Position numbers and translations under genes: made by a program. A stretch of 64,000 nt of DNA, taken from assembly GCA_965153455.1 (NCBI GenBank), contig OZ234497.1, positions 6,014,001 to 6,078,000 on the forward strand. The letters run 5' to 3'. Of this stretch, positions 22,971-34,568 are shown piece after piece. The notes under the pieces were generated by a model. The model did no database searches, was not told where the DNA came from, and was given only the letters and a program-made list of their open reading frames with translations. This DNA is from Sphagnum compactum. Lineage: Eukaryota; Bryophyta; Sphagnopsida; Sphagnales. Within the stretch, counting starts at the first letter, position 1. Each line of letters starts with the position of its first letter.

Positions 22971-23859
22971 TGTTACTAGGTGAATGGTAGAAATTTAACA
23001 AAACAAGATTAAGACATTTGCTTAGTTTTGATTTTCAAATTACTTTTGGAGGCAAAGGACTTAGGATTTTAATTTTGATTGTGATGAAAGTGAGGATGAT
23101 TATTTTTTACACACAGAAACAGACTTAGAGAATTGTTAAAGAAGATAATAGAAACATCATATGTAGTTTAGATTTCTATTGGGTTGTGAACCACAAATTT
23201 TTCTATTTTTCATTTTTTATTTCTACATTTCTATATTACATATGTTTGATATATGCTCAATTTGGGATTAAAAAAACAATGGTATATTGATGAGGAAATA
23301 GTGAGTACATCACAAAATTTAGCATGCAACAAATTAGTATTGAAAATTATGTGAAGTTTTTTCATTCATAAGTTTATAAATTTTACGCACAAATATTATG
23401 CATTGAAAACATGTTTGACACAGATAAATGTGTTAATGGATGAAATACGAACCTATGAATGAACAAATGTCACATGAATTTCACATCTTCCTATAAGTTT
23501 ACGTGTCAAATGTGTTTTCAATTCACAATATTAGTGCATGAAACATATGAATAATGAATGGATGAAATTTGCACAATTCCATGAAATGTTAAGTTTGTGA
23601 TGTATATTCTGAACCTATGGTGATTTCTACCTATAATAATTAAAATTTAATCATATATTCTAATTATTTCAAAAATAATCTAGTTTATGAAATAATGGTA
23701 TAGTGATATTAATGAAAAACAACGTTTGAATACAATCTACAAATTAACTTGAATAATTTTTAAAAATAGATTGTATGTGATTTAAGTGTTATTGCATGTA
23801 TAATTTGTATTATTTTGTTAATAAGTAAAAAAAAATATGAAAAAATTTTGCGCCTACCA
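22971..23859 (+). repeat. 3' LTR of RE1, interrupted by MITE copy C2
   Basis: It starts TGTTACTAGG after the polypurine tract and ends ttttgcgcctacca. Without the MITE at 23308-23602 it is about 594 bp, close to the 625-bp LTR of RE2 (37339-37963), which runs TGTTAAGGGG..tttcacgtctacca on the minus strand. Shared internal blocks include 'accacaaattttt' and 'ctagtt.atgaaata'. No 5' LTR is present in the window. The expected 5-bp duplication after it would be ATAAC. Confidence 0.7.
23308..23602. mobile_element. Foldback MITE, copy C2, inside the RE1 LTR
   Basis: It begins CATCACAAAATTTAG and ends TTAAGTTTGTGATG, flanked by TA on both sides. Its 295 bp are mostly inverted repeat and align with copy C1 along their length. 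The surrounding LTR homology to RE2 is continuous once it is removed. Confidence 0.7.
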
Positions 23860-23866
23860 ATAACCT

Positions 23867-24195
23867 AAAATAGTAAAAGTAGCTTACAATATAATAGCCA
23901 ATAATAGCCTATAATAGAATAACCAATAATAACCTATGGTAAAATAATCTAAATTAACTAGCCATAGTTTATGATAGAATAACCAATAATAACTTATGGT
24001 AAATAACCTAGAATAGCTAACAATAGCCTACGATAGAATAGCCATTATAACCTATGCTAAAATAATTTAGAATAACCAACAATAACATATGATAGAATAA
24101 CCATTAATAATTTATAGTAAAATAATTTAAAATAACCAACAATAGCCTACAATAAACAAAAATAGCTTATAATAGCTTATAATAGCCTAGGGTAA
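23867..24195. repeat. Minisatellite of 'aatagcctatgatagaataacc'-like units
   Basis: Imperfect units of roughly 45-60 bp, built from AATARCC and TATGRTA words, repeat for about 330 bp directly after the RE1 LTR. There is no coding content. Confidence 0.75.
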
Positions 24196-27100
24196 AAAAG
24201 AATGTGAATAGTAATATGTGATGACAAAAAAATTTCATCCATTTGAATAATAGAGAGGGGACACATAGTGTAAAATTTAGGAGTTACATGCATCAAATGA
24301 TCATTTTCAAGGGGGGTATTAGATAATTGTCCAACCTATTTTTTATCACCCTATTATTATCTAATTTTTAAATATATACATATTAAAACCACCTTATATT
24401 AATTATAATCCAATATTTCATATTATTACATACCTTATATTATAATTAAATCGATCATTAAATAAAATGTACCCTTTTTAGAACTAATTAACTTATAACT
24501 TTTACCCAACAACCAATATATTGCACCCTATATTTTTACTCACATATTTTTTACTTTTTTTACTAGTGTCCCCCTTGGGATAGTAGTTCAATAATTAAGG
24601 ACTTGTTCTTTAAACATGGAGGTGAGAGGAGGTGAAGGGTTCAAAACTTTAGACTTACACCCTAGGTTGGTGGGCTAAGTGTTTAAGTGGGCTAGGTTCC
24701 TAACTTAGGCTAGGTAACCTAATGAAGGTTCCTAGGTGCCTAACCTAGGTTCCTAATTAACTATTAATGAATTGATTAACTATTGGTGAATTCAATTAGT
24801 TATTAGTGAATTTGATTAGGTATTAATGAATTCATTTGTTCATAGCAATTGGGGTGCAATCACACAAATAGGAGCCATAACAAGTGTAACGCTTACTTAA
24901 TTTTTCACATTTGGAAACATGATGATTTAATTTGATGTTGAAAGTATAAGATTTTTTATATTGTAAGGTTTTTAATATATCATTGGAACATAAAAATTAA
25001 GTATCTAATGAATAATTGTTTTTCAAAAACACTCATTAAACATTGTAATGTTTGTTTTAAACATAAAAAAAACTTGTAAATTTGGGTTTCAAAACTTTTG
25101 AAAATGCTAGATTTTTTGAAATCGTTTATAGAAACCTTGACATAATAGTATAAAGAAAAATTTCAAGATTTTTAAAGATTTATTTAAGGACTTTATTGAA
25201 AATATTCCAAAAAATATTCCTTCAAAAATAGTCCCTTAAGTAGGCAGGTGTGGCTCATGTTATCCTGTCGGCACCCACTAGTCCTTGTTCATTAAGGGGT
25301 TGGCCACTTTCACCATGGTAAATTTGTCCAATTTCACTCAAAATTTAGTGAAACATAGAGTGAATTTGGACATTATATCAAACTTAAGGAGTGTAGAATT
25401 GGCAAAAAAAAAGTAATTGAACTTTGATTAAGGTTGATGATTTCATCTTCAACTTATGAGGGATTTGGTTTTACATAAACATTTTAATGATGAAATATAT
25501 TTGAAATTTTTGTCTCATATCAAATGAAAATATGGACTTATATACTTTTCTTCAATGTAAAACCAATTGTATCTTTCGAAAATCCATAACATATTGAAAA
25601 TAAGGTGATCCATCTTGGGATTTTGCACATGTTTTTTACTCAATGACCTTCATATGTGGTAAATTTTCAATTAAAAAATATAGTTTGTATATGAACAACC
25701 ATATTAGATGTGTAGTCAAATATTATTATTATCATAAATGGCCTCGATATTATGGTTATAGTAAACGATATATATTTTGAGTATATCAAAATTATACATA
25801 AGATATTTGTTAAATATATTGTGCCCATATTATAAATTTATCCAAACTATTTTATTATACTTCTTAAAATTATTTAAAATGAAATTTATTATTATTTGTA
25901 TTAATATTATATTATATATTTATATTAATTACATGTAATAAAAACTAAATTAAAATATTATCTTTAATTAAAATTTAAAAACAGTAATATCTTGTTACAT
26001 AATGATCATAATGATGATGATATTAGAATGATAAGAAAAATAATTCTATAATTATTGAACTAATATAAATTTTTAAATATATTATTAAATTATTATTAAA
26101 TTCTTTTCAAATGACTAATGTACTTATTACGAATTAATTTTTATTTCTTAAAAAAATGAAAACTTAATTATAGTAAATCATAATAGTCTAACAAGTGACA
26201 TATAATAATAATAACAATAATAATAATAATAGTAATAAAATAGCTAACCTAGGCTAGTGACAAATTACATTATTGTTATTATTATTATAAGTAATCAATT
26301 ATGAAATATTATTATATTAATATAATAATTATTAAGAAATATTAATATATAGTTTTAAATTTTTGTATTTCAAATTTATAGTTGATATTTATTAATTATT
26401 AATAAGTCAATGATTATAATCTTTTATAATATATATTTCTAATTTTCAATTCTATTATTTTATATTTTATAATAATTACTGTATTAGTTGGAATGGAAAT
26501 CTAATAAATTATTATACAAATGCAGAAATTATTTTCGAAGGAAAAATATAATTATTAAAAATATATAATATTTATTTTAATATTTCATAAATCAATTAAT
26601 GAGTGAATTAATAATATGAATAATAATAATAAAATAGTTAACCTTGGCTACCAACTAGCTACAATAATAATTGAATTAATGATATTTTTACTATTAAATA
26701 TTTACTTATATATTTACTATTAACTATATAAATGAAAATAATAATGGGAGTAATTATAATAAAATAGTTAGCCTAGGCTAGGTTTTGATTATATTATTAA
26801 ATATAAGAAACCTAATAGTCAATATTTATAATTAGTAGTTATTAATAATTAAATACTGAATAGTTCAGTTATTATATTAATTTATTTGGTTATGAAATAA
26901 TAATTTATTACTTAGTAATAATTAGCTAAATATTTCAGTATTAGCCAATTACTAGTTAATTAAATTGGTTGATAGATTATTATAGTTAATATAATATTAT
27001 GGTTTATCTAACTATTAAATTAATTAATATTTAATAATAATATAATAAATTCAGTAATAATAAGATATTGATTATTATTACTATAAATAATTAGTTAGTT

Positions 27101-27228
27101 TCTAGTTTAGTTGTTAATTAATTAATTAGCAAGTTTATTAATTTATTTTTCTATATTTCATTCGTTAAATAATTAATAATTATATTAGTTAATTAGTTAA
27201 CTAGTTAGGTGTCACTTATTTACTTAAT
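24196..27228. other. Very AT-rich region with no genes
   Basis: TAA/TTA-rich DNA with short (AAT)n runs, for example near 26207-26240, and a CCTAGG-rich patch at 24650-24760. Apart from the possible family-B copy at 24852-25276 I see no element ends and no coding signal. Confidence 0.6.
24852..25276 (+). mobile_element. Probable diverged family-B element B6
   Basis: The left end GGGTGCAATCACAC..ATAGGAGCC resembles the right terminus of the outer copy at 12206 (complement GGGTGCACTCACAATCC). The right end, reverse-complemented, reads GGGTGCCGACAGG..ATGAGCCAC. The flanking 4-bp words (ATTG, ACTA) do not match, so the duplication has decayed or the edges are wrong. Confidence 0.4.
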
Positions 27229-27386
27229 TATATACTTTTCAATATGGGAATGATAACCAAAACATATGGGATAAACTTTTTAGTTGCAAGTCGTTTGCAA
27301 CTGAACATTTTTAGTCGTAAACGACTTGCAACTAAAAAGTTTATCCCATATGTTTTGGCTTTCATTCCCATCTTGAAAAGTATATA
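27229..27386. repeat. Near-perfect 158-bp hairpin
   Basis: Arms of about 74 nt separated by a loop of about 10 nt pair with only a few mismatches (left arm tatacttttcaatatgggaa.., right arm ..ttcccatcttgaaaagtata). The inner stem carries 'agtcgtttgcaac', the same word found in the CACTA subterminal region at 27860-28050. The 85-codon minus-strand ORF here is a by-product of the palindrome. Confidence 0.85.
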
Positions 27387-27389
27387 GAC

Positions 27390-28077
27390 AAGGTGTTTTG
27401 TCTTACATTTACATATGAAAATAGATGGGCATATGGGATGAGTCATTAAATATGACTTGACCCAAAGTAAAATATAAATATTCATGTATTTACACCTAAC
27501 TACCTACTTCGCTAACTTGCCTACCTATTTTTCTACCTACCTACCTACCTAAGTAGGTATTTGGCCTAGGTAGGTAAATAGGTCCTATCTAGATAGGTGT
27601 TTAGCCTAAATGGGTAGGTAGGTCTATAGGTAGGTACTTAATGCAACCTACATACCTAAATATTGATTTAAAATTAATTTAGAAAATATCAATTAATATG
27701 CCACGTGGCAAATTTTTATTGCACCACGTGTCACAATCTAAACCATCCAAACATAAAAATTAAACATCTTAGATTATTTCAAAATAATAATAAAGTATTT
27801 TCAATCATTAAGAGTTGGGACATGTGGCAACACATAACTTGTTCCCATTGTTCACCAAAAAAGTCGCATCTTAGTTGCAAACGACAATACGTATATGACT
27901 AGTCACAGGATAAAAGCGTATTTTGTTGACTTTTCTTTCATCCAAAATTCGTTGTCGTTTGCAACTAGTGTCAATGCGATTTGTCCAACGCGACTATTAA
28001 AATTTTAGTTGCAAATGTCGCTTGTAACTAAAATTAGTCACATGGACCAGTCGCAAAATGGCCATTTTCTACTAGTG
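27390..28077 (-). mobile_element. CACTA-type end, copy A4 (other end unresolved)
   Basis: Reverse-complemented, the terminus at 28077 reads CACTAGTAGAAAATGGCC, followed by many 'gcgact' and 'gttgcaaacgac' subterminal words to about 27860. Further in comes a TACC/GGTA-rich patch (27495-27655), in the same order as copies A2 and A3. The element appears to have landed in the RE2 additional ORF, which resumes at 28078. I could not find a convincing partner terminus further left; the hairpin at 27229 may belong to it. Confidence 0.55.
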
Positions 28078-28084
28078 ACCAAAG

Positions 28085-30350
28085 TTTGTGGAGGAGGTAG
28101 TTCCAGAACTAATGAAAGCAAATAAGGCAGCTGAATTATTTCATACCATATACATTTGCATCAAAGTGCAGATGCTCTTTACCCTTTGGAAACCTTATGT
28201 CATGTTCCTTTTCACTTTTTGGCTCTGCTCCTTCAGTTGTCTTTCCTATGGAAACGTCATCTATAATACCTCCTACCTCTGCTCCCTTAGTTGTGTTTCA
28301 TGTGGAGTTGTCATCTATGGTATTTCTATAATTTGTCTGGTTGCCTATACCACTATTGAAACTGCCTTTACCATTGTCGACACTTCAAATGGTTCCACTC
28401 TACCCCTCATCATTTTTTGTGCCCTCAGATTTGTGCTCTCCTATTCCTTCTTCATTCCTGAGCCTAAGGTTCCTCCTTCAACTATGTTCTTCCTTTTAAA
28501 AGCACTTCTTAAGAGTCTATTGTAACTTTTTTTTTGTTCTCTAATGTTGTTTACATCTCCTCCCTAGTTCTTTTAACCTTGGTTGGTGGTTTTTGCAGAT
28601 TCTCCTTTTGATTACACAAACAAATACTGAAAGATCTTTGCCAATACTAATGCAAATTGACAAGTATCTTTCTTATCCCCTTTATTTTCCTTAACATAAT
28701 TATACCACCAATCTAGTTCACTACATAGACTATTGAATGTAGTTTGTGCCCAATCTACGTTTTGCCCCTTTTCTACTCTCATCAATGTTATGGCATTCTT
28801 GTTGCTAAAATATTGGACCTTCTCCCTTTGATAATGACAAATATAATGTCAGGATAGCTTATAGAATATGGCAGACCTAGACTTTTTGTATTACACTAAT
28901 CTGCAAAAAACATTGTAAGTGCAAGTTTACAACTTTGTAAGGCCTGAACTGCTAATGACTTACTGACCTATCCTTTCGGTTCTTCTACATACCCATCTGC
29001 ACACACTCCAAAAACATCTACAATCAATTGCTTACTAATGACATACACCTTATCCTTATGCCCAAAGTAGATATCTACACTTTTGATAAAGAATGTGTTC
29101 AGAAATTCCAACATTACATCGGGCATCGGTGCATGCCACTCCATTAGAAATAAAATAACCAACCTTACTTTAAAAGCCCAGTCTTATTCCTCAACAATAT
29201 CCTTCTAGTTCTCCATTCGCTCAACATGTTTGTCATAATTTTGTTTTGTTTGTGTCCACATGAATTGTGCAAGGTCTGGAATTTTAATACTTTTCTCCAG
29301 AAGTGTAGTTCTATCCAGGATTGCACGTCTTCTTTTCATTATAATTTTCGCTTCACACCTTTCCATCTCCATCACCCTTCGTTGCGATTTTGCCATCACC
29401 TGCACCTTTTATGGATTGTTGTACTTCCGCCTCAACAATGTTCTCTTCCCTTACGTCCGTTTGTGCTATCTGTGCTTCCATAAAGTGCTATTCCACAACT
29501 TTGTCTTCCTCCAATTCTTCAATGAACATTGGATCTACTTATGTAGCTCTTGGTCCTGTCTACTTTCTTACACACCAACATCTTCTACTTCTGCGCAAAA
29601 ATTCAACTATAGATGTTCTAATTGTATCTATATCTTAAATTATCATCTACACAAATTGTAGCTTCTCGTTGTACACCTTCCCTTTTACATATTCCAAGGA
29701 TGATGATGAATGTGGCAACGACCTCACAGCCAACGGCTGTATATTCAACACGCCTTCTCTTTTTGCTCTTGTCAACTACTCTTCTACTTCTATTCTTTAT
29801 AATGATTTTGCTTCCTCCTACTGCCTTCGTCTATGCTAAGTCCTCTGTACTTCCTTTTCCTTTGCTATTCTCTTTAGTTTTTCAATGGCACTCTCTACAC
29901 TCATGCTGTTGTGAATTTTAAAACTTTGAAAACGCACACAACTTCCAACAGCAAACGCAAATTGCTTTTGATGGTTACCTTCGCCTGTCGCATTCATTTT
30001 TTACCTATTCGCCATTTTTTAATTAACGCATGATCCTCGAAATTAATACGGTCTATCAATATAAGTTTATGTGTCCTTTGTACAACCACGTGGGAACACT
30101 TCACATCATCATTATAAATGAACATCGCAAATTTCATCTTCTGATTACTCCACATTGTTAATTTCCCTTTATTAGTTGTATTGACTCCACCTTGTTCACC
30201 TTGCACTCCTTCTATTGACAGCCCATTCGTTTGCTAACTGTGTCGATTCACCTATTAATTGTGACCACGCATCTGTTGATTGTACTAATTTTTTTGTTGA
30301 ATGTGCCAACAAATATGATGATTGTGTGAAAACCCCTGATGACTAAATGA
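28085..30350 (-). pseudogene. RE2 additional ORF (decayed), downstream of integrase
   Basis: On the minus strand this region reads as a broken protein. First comes an N-terminal segment near 30340-30200 (SSYLLAHSTKKLVQSTDAW), then a Lys/Glu-rich coiled-coil-like part, then at 29405-28968 the block DLAQFMWTQTKQNYDKHVER, FLNTFFIKSVDIYFGHKDKV and YVISKQLIVDVFGVC, then a Glu/Lys/Thr-rich tail ending at a stop near 28139. The central block is conserved in RE1 at 17290-17570. Frames 28968-29162 and 29205-29405 are open; the rest has shifts and stops. Several plus-strand ORFs here (28088-28525, 29226-29921) are antisense shadows. Function is unknown. Confidence 0.6.
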
Positions 30351-30649
30351 ATATTATTACTGATTCAACTAATATTCATGACATATCATCTTCAGATCTC
30401 TAGATCTTTAATCCCTCATTTTTGCAGTTATTGCTCATGGATGTGTTACTCATTTGTAAATCAAAAATCAATATTGTATTCACCGCAAGATCTTCCATCT
30501 ATTGTTCATCTTTTGTACTCTACATCTATGGTTTCTATATTTCACAATGTTCATCATCCTCCTTTGTATTAGAATTCTCCACCTAAATTCCAGTTACACT
30601 TTGCTCCCAATATATTAACATTTGTTGTTCTTGTCTTTGAACCTCAGAT

Positions 30650-31650
30650 TCCATGTACTTGTAAGGTTTGAGCTTGTTCACATTGACCAGCACAGGATTA
30701 GTCTCAAACTTTTCAATTGTCACCAATAACACATTGTTATTTGGTAACACGTACTGTACTTTGTACGGTCCGAACCATTTCTTAGTAAACTTGCCTAGGT
30801 GTGACTTATTGCCTTTTGGAAATCATAAAACATAATCACCAAAACTAAACTATTTTTCTGGATTCTTTTGTTGACTCCATAATGCTCTATTTCATTGTTG
30901 AATTCTTATAATTTCTATAGCTTGCATTCTAACTTCTTACAACTTTTCCAACTCTATAATTTTGTTAGTTAAACTCTCACTTGAGTATTAATTCCATTAG
31001 CAACTAGAATTATGTATTATGTGGGCATCAATGGATGTAATCCATACATTAATTGATATGGTGTATACCTTGTTGTTACTTTGTATGCAGTTATGTATGA
31101 AAATAACATTGTAGACAGATGCTCATCCTAGTCTGTTCTATTCTCATTAACTAACTTGGTCAATAGTGTCCCAAATACCTTGTTAGTAGATTTAGCTTGC
31201 CCATTCCCCTAAGGATAATAGGTTGTAGAACTTACATGTTTCAATAGAAAATATCTATCAAATGTTTAATGACATCATTAATGAAATGAACTCCCTAATC
31301 TGTGACTATAATCAAAGGACATCCAAACTTGGTTAATATGCACTCATACAAAAATTTTGTTGTGACCGCTGCAATATTAGTTTTCAATGCTCTTACTTCC
31401 ACCACTTGGTAGCATAATCTATGGCTACAAGAATATATTTGTTTCATGTATATTTTCCTACTGGCTTAATTGGCCCCACAAAATCAAGTCCCCATTTCAT
31501 AAATGGTTCTTCTAGAAGACTTGTCACCAACTTTGCAAGACTTTGAGTTGCTAATCCTCCTATTTGTTGACATGCATCACAAGATCTGCAATAATCATGC
31601 ACATCTTTGTACATAGTTGGCCACTAATATCCAACATCCAATATCTTTCT
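30650..31650 (-). pseudogene. Ty3/gypsy integrase (RE2), with stops
   Basis: Integrase would insert the retrotransposon cDNA. All parts are visible in order on the minus strand: the H2C2 zinc-binding end (GGHFA..., then DVHDYCRSCDACQQIG near 31600-31560); the core with its first Asp in MKWGLDFVGPIKPVGKYT near 31500-31450; a second Asp in a TD-GVHFIND context near 31300-31275; the Glu region after YYP-GNGQAKSTNKVFG near 31225-31170; and the C-terminal KKWFGPYKVQYVLPNN near 30790. At least three in-frame stops (including one inside the second Asp motif) and a frameshift show that it is dead. Confidence 0.8.
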
Positions 31651-32059
31651 TTATGTTATTTCAGTTGCAAAATGCCCTCCTGATGGTCCTTCATGTAGTT
31701 CTTTCATCACCATCTGTGCTTTTGTAGTTGTCAAACATCATTGGAGCTTGTTGTCTTGGCCCATTTTGTACAATTCACCATTCTTTAGTGTGAAAGGTTC
31801 TGCTCTCCTAACTAATCTTTGCTTCTACTATACCGATAACTTGCCCTCAAATTGCCTTGTTCTTAAAAATTCTTTCACATCCTTCAGCCATTCAGGCTCT
31901 ATGTAAAATAAACTTGCATCTATGGTTTGATCAAGCACACCTGTGGGTTTTGTAATATCTGGTAATATTGATAATGCATCTATATATAACTACATGAGTT
32001 CTACCTAGCTTATACATTATTATGAAGTCATATTCTAACTAGGAACAATAACAACCATC

Positions 32060-32340
32060 TAGCTATTCTCCTTGAAACCTATGGTTTGTTGACCAAATAG
32101 ACCAATGCCATATGATTTACATAAAAAATAAACTTATTGTCCAAGCAAATAATGTATGAACTTGTGCAAAGCAAAAACCATTGCTAAAGCCTTTCTTTTT
32201 ATTGTGCTATAATTTTGTTCTACTTTATTCAGAAGCTTAGAAGCATACACTATTGGTTGATCACTCTTCCTTATTATGTTTTGAGACAGCATAACCCCCA
32301 TAGCTAACAAGGATGCATATGTATGAACATGAAATTCCAC
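32060..32340 (-). pseudogene. RNase H domain of RE2 polyprotein
   Basis: The 68-codon open stretch includes FHVHTYASLLAMGVMLSQ, SDQPIVYASKLLNKVEQNY and ALAMVFALHKFIHYLLGQ, a typical plant Ty3/gypsy RNase H. This domain removes RNA from RNA:DNA hybrids during reverse transcription. The usual Asp of the 'HTDAS' motif reads Tyr (HTYAS), so the catalytic residue is lost. Degraded tether sequence leading toward integrase lies below 32130. Confidence 0.8.
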
Positions 32341-32399
32341 CTACCAATTTGGTGATATCAATATCGGTGCTTTAATATACTTCTATTTAATTAATTCCT

Positions 32400-33180
32400 A
32401 AGCCTTTTGACATTCTTATGTCCAAAAAAAAGTTTATCTTTTTGTTTAGTGATAGGTGCCATATTAGCAACAAAGTTTTTGATAAAATATTTTTAAAATT
32501 GTGTCATCCCATTGAATACTTGATATTGTTGTGGATTCTTGGGTGGTGGCATGTTCACTATTGCTTGTATTTTCTTTGGATATGGTAGTTTCCCTTCTTT
32601 GGAAACAATAAAACCCAAGACCATCCCTAAAAATACCATAAATGCACATTTGTTTCGATTCAAACTAATGCCCATATTTTCTGCACTTTTGAAAACATAA
32701 TCTGAGCTTATGTATATGACTCTCCATGTCATATACACTATAAAATCATCTAGAAATATCTTCATAAAACTTTCCAAATATTTTTTGAATGTTTTGGTAA
32801 CAACTCTTTGATATGTTGGAGGTCCATTTTTCACTCCTAACGACATCACCTTCTATATAAAACCCCCCCTAATCTATAACAAATGCAGTCTTATATCTAT
32901 CCTTTAAAGCTATAGAGATTTGATGATATCTTGAATATCCATCTAAGAAGGAATATGTTTCATACCTTGCTACTATGTTCAACACTTCATTTATGAAAAG
33001 TAGTGGGTATGGATCCTTTTTTGTGGTTGCATTTAGTTTTCTGCCATTTTTCTTGGGTACTAGTACTATGGGTGACAACCATGTAGCCTCTTTTACAAAT
33101 TGAATAAATCCAACTATTAACAACTTGTCTATATCTTGTTAGACAATTGTAGCATAATTCGGATTTAATCTGTACCTAGA
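32400..33180 (-). pseudogene. Reverse transcriptase domain of RE2 (Ty3/gypsy)
   Basis: The N-terminal part (33123-32869) reads WLSPIVLVPKKNGRK, then YSFLDGYSRYHQISIAL, then KTAFVID. The second part (32849-32493), in another frame, has NGPPTYQRVV, then the catalytic FLDDF motif near 32756-32742, then LNRNKCAFMV and KIQAIVNMPPPKNPQQ. These are the fingers, palm and connection of a gypsy RT. The frame break near 32860 and many stops make it inactive. It lies between protease and RNase H as expected. Confidence 0.85.
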
Positions 33181-33734
33181 CTGATGTGTTGGTGGTATAG
33201 TAGTGTCTAACTCAATTTTGTGTTATGCCAGCTCTGGTGGAATCCCTTTCAAATATTTGTATGTCCATGCAAAAACATCTTTGAATTCCTTTAATAGCTG
33301 CTCTAGTTCCAACACCTTGCCTGTTCCCGTGCATTAATCTTCACCATCTGTGGTTCTACATTAGTTCCCAAATTGAGCTTCATCAATTGTTAATCTTTAA
33401 TTAGCATCCACCCAACTATTTACAATTCTTATGCTTTGATTTTTGTTGGAGTTTCATCCATTGTAACACTCCCTAGTTGATGATTGTAGTATGTCTCCAG
33501 ATACACCTTATCTTCCAGAGCTACGTTTAGCTCATATCTATTGCTAGGTATCTTCTTTTCTATGCTCTATATTCTAGAGCCCTGTTTTAAAATACTAGTC
33601 TTCACATCTATATCCATGATATCCACATCTGTGGTTTTCACAGATTAAATTGTCTCAAGTAAACTAATTGTTCCTATTGAGAACAATTATGGCTTTATAG
33701 CAAAGATGATATCTTCTTCATCTGTGATGCCATT

Positions 33735-34124
33735 CTAATAATCATAGCATAGTAACACTTCTAGTCTTCTTACTTCACCTCTTAAATGTTTGGTGCCTAT
33801 AATTGTTCTGATTGTCCCATTCCCTTGTATGGTAACAATGTTACTTCCCCAATCATGTGCCACTTTAGCATCCCTCAACCATGGTCTCCCTAACAACATG
33901 GAATAATTAGAATCTACCACACTATTTTGAAGTATAGTAAACGTAATTATGTAAAGAATGCCATGAACATATATCTTCAAATCTTTGATCAACCCCACAA
34001 GTTTCATGGTTGTTTGATCTGCCATCTTCAAATTATATGGTGTAGGTTTAGGCTTTAGAAGCCCCAACCTTAATGTCAATTGTTCTATGATAATATTAAC
34101 TCTAGAACCTCCATCCAGCAACAC
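33735..34124 (-). pseudogene. Aspartic protease domain of RE2
   Basis: The open frame begins MLLDGGSRVNIIIEQLTLRL, a plant Ty3/gypsy protease active-site region, followed by LGLLKPKPTPYNLKMADQTT and, near the C-terminus, YSMLLGRPWLRDAKVAHDWG. The DGG triplet stands where retroviral-type proteases have D[T/S]G, as commonly seen in plant gypsy elements. In a live element it would cut the polyprotein. It is 130 codons long, open, but isolated by stops on both sides. Confidence 0.8.
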
Positions 34125-34568
34125 ATCCTCTATTGTATTCTTCCCAATCTATATTTGGATAACTACCATATGATTATTTGTTACTACAACAGTTGTCCCT
34201 ACCTCTGGTATTGAACAACCAACTTGTTTTTTTGTGGTTGCTCTACTTAAATTCTGAGTTTGATGTGGTTTTAACCTTTGCCAAAGATATCTCTTTAACT
34301 CAAGAGCTATTTTAAGCAACTATCCCAAGTTCAAAGTATAACTTATTTCTAACATCTGATTACCAATATTTAAAAAATTCTCTTCTACTGTGATCGTTTT
34401 TTCTTATGAATTCACTACTTCCTATGATTTCTGTGCTTCCACAAGAGTAGTATTTGGCATACCCAGCCAAGTTGTGTTCCATCCTTCCATTGATGTCGAT
34501 GGCCCTTCTATCTGGGTTTGTGCTTTCTGAATCTATTAAACTGTCTCCACCATTGACTTCTTCCACTA

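Noticed and set aside
25276-28077. CACTA element from CACTAG at 25276 to ctagtg at 28077 with ACC flanks on both sides
   Set aside because: The flanks match, but sequence inside 25276 lacks subterminal repeats and this position fits better as the right end of a family-B copy; a 3-bp match is easily chance.
28088-29921. Long plus-strand ORFs (145, 133, 99 codons)
   Set aside because: They are antisense to the RE2 additional ORF and share no motif with known proteins.
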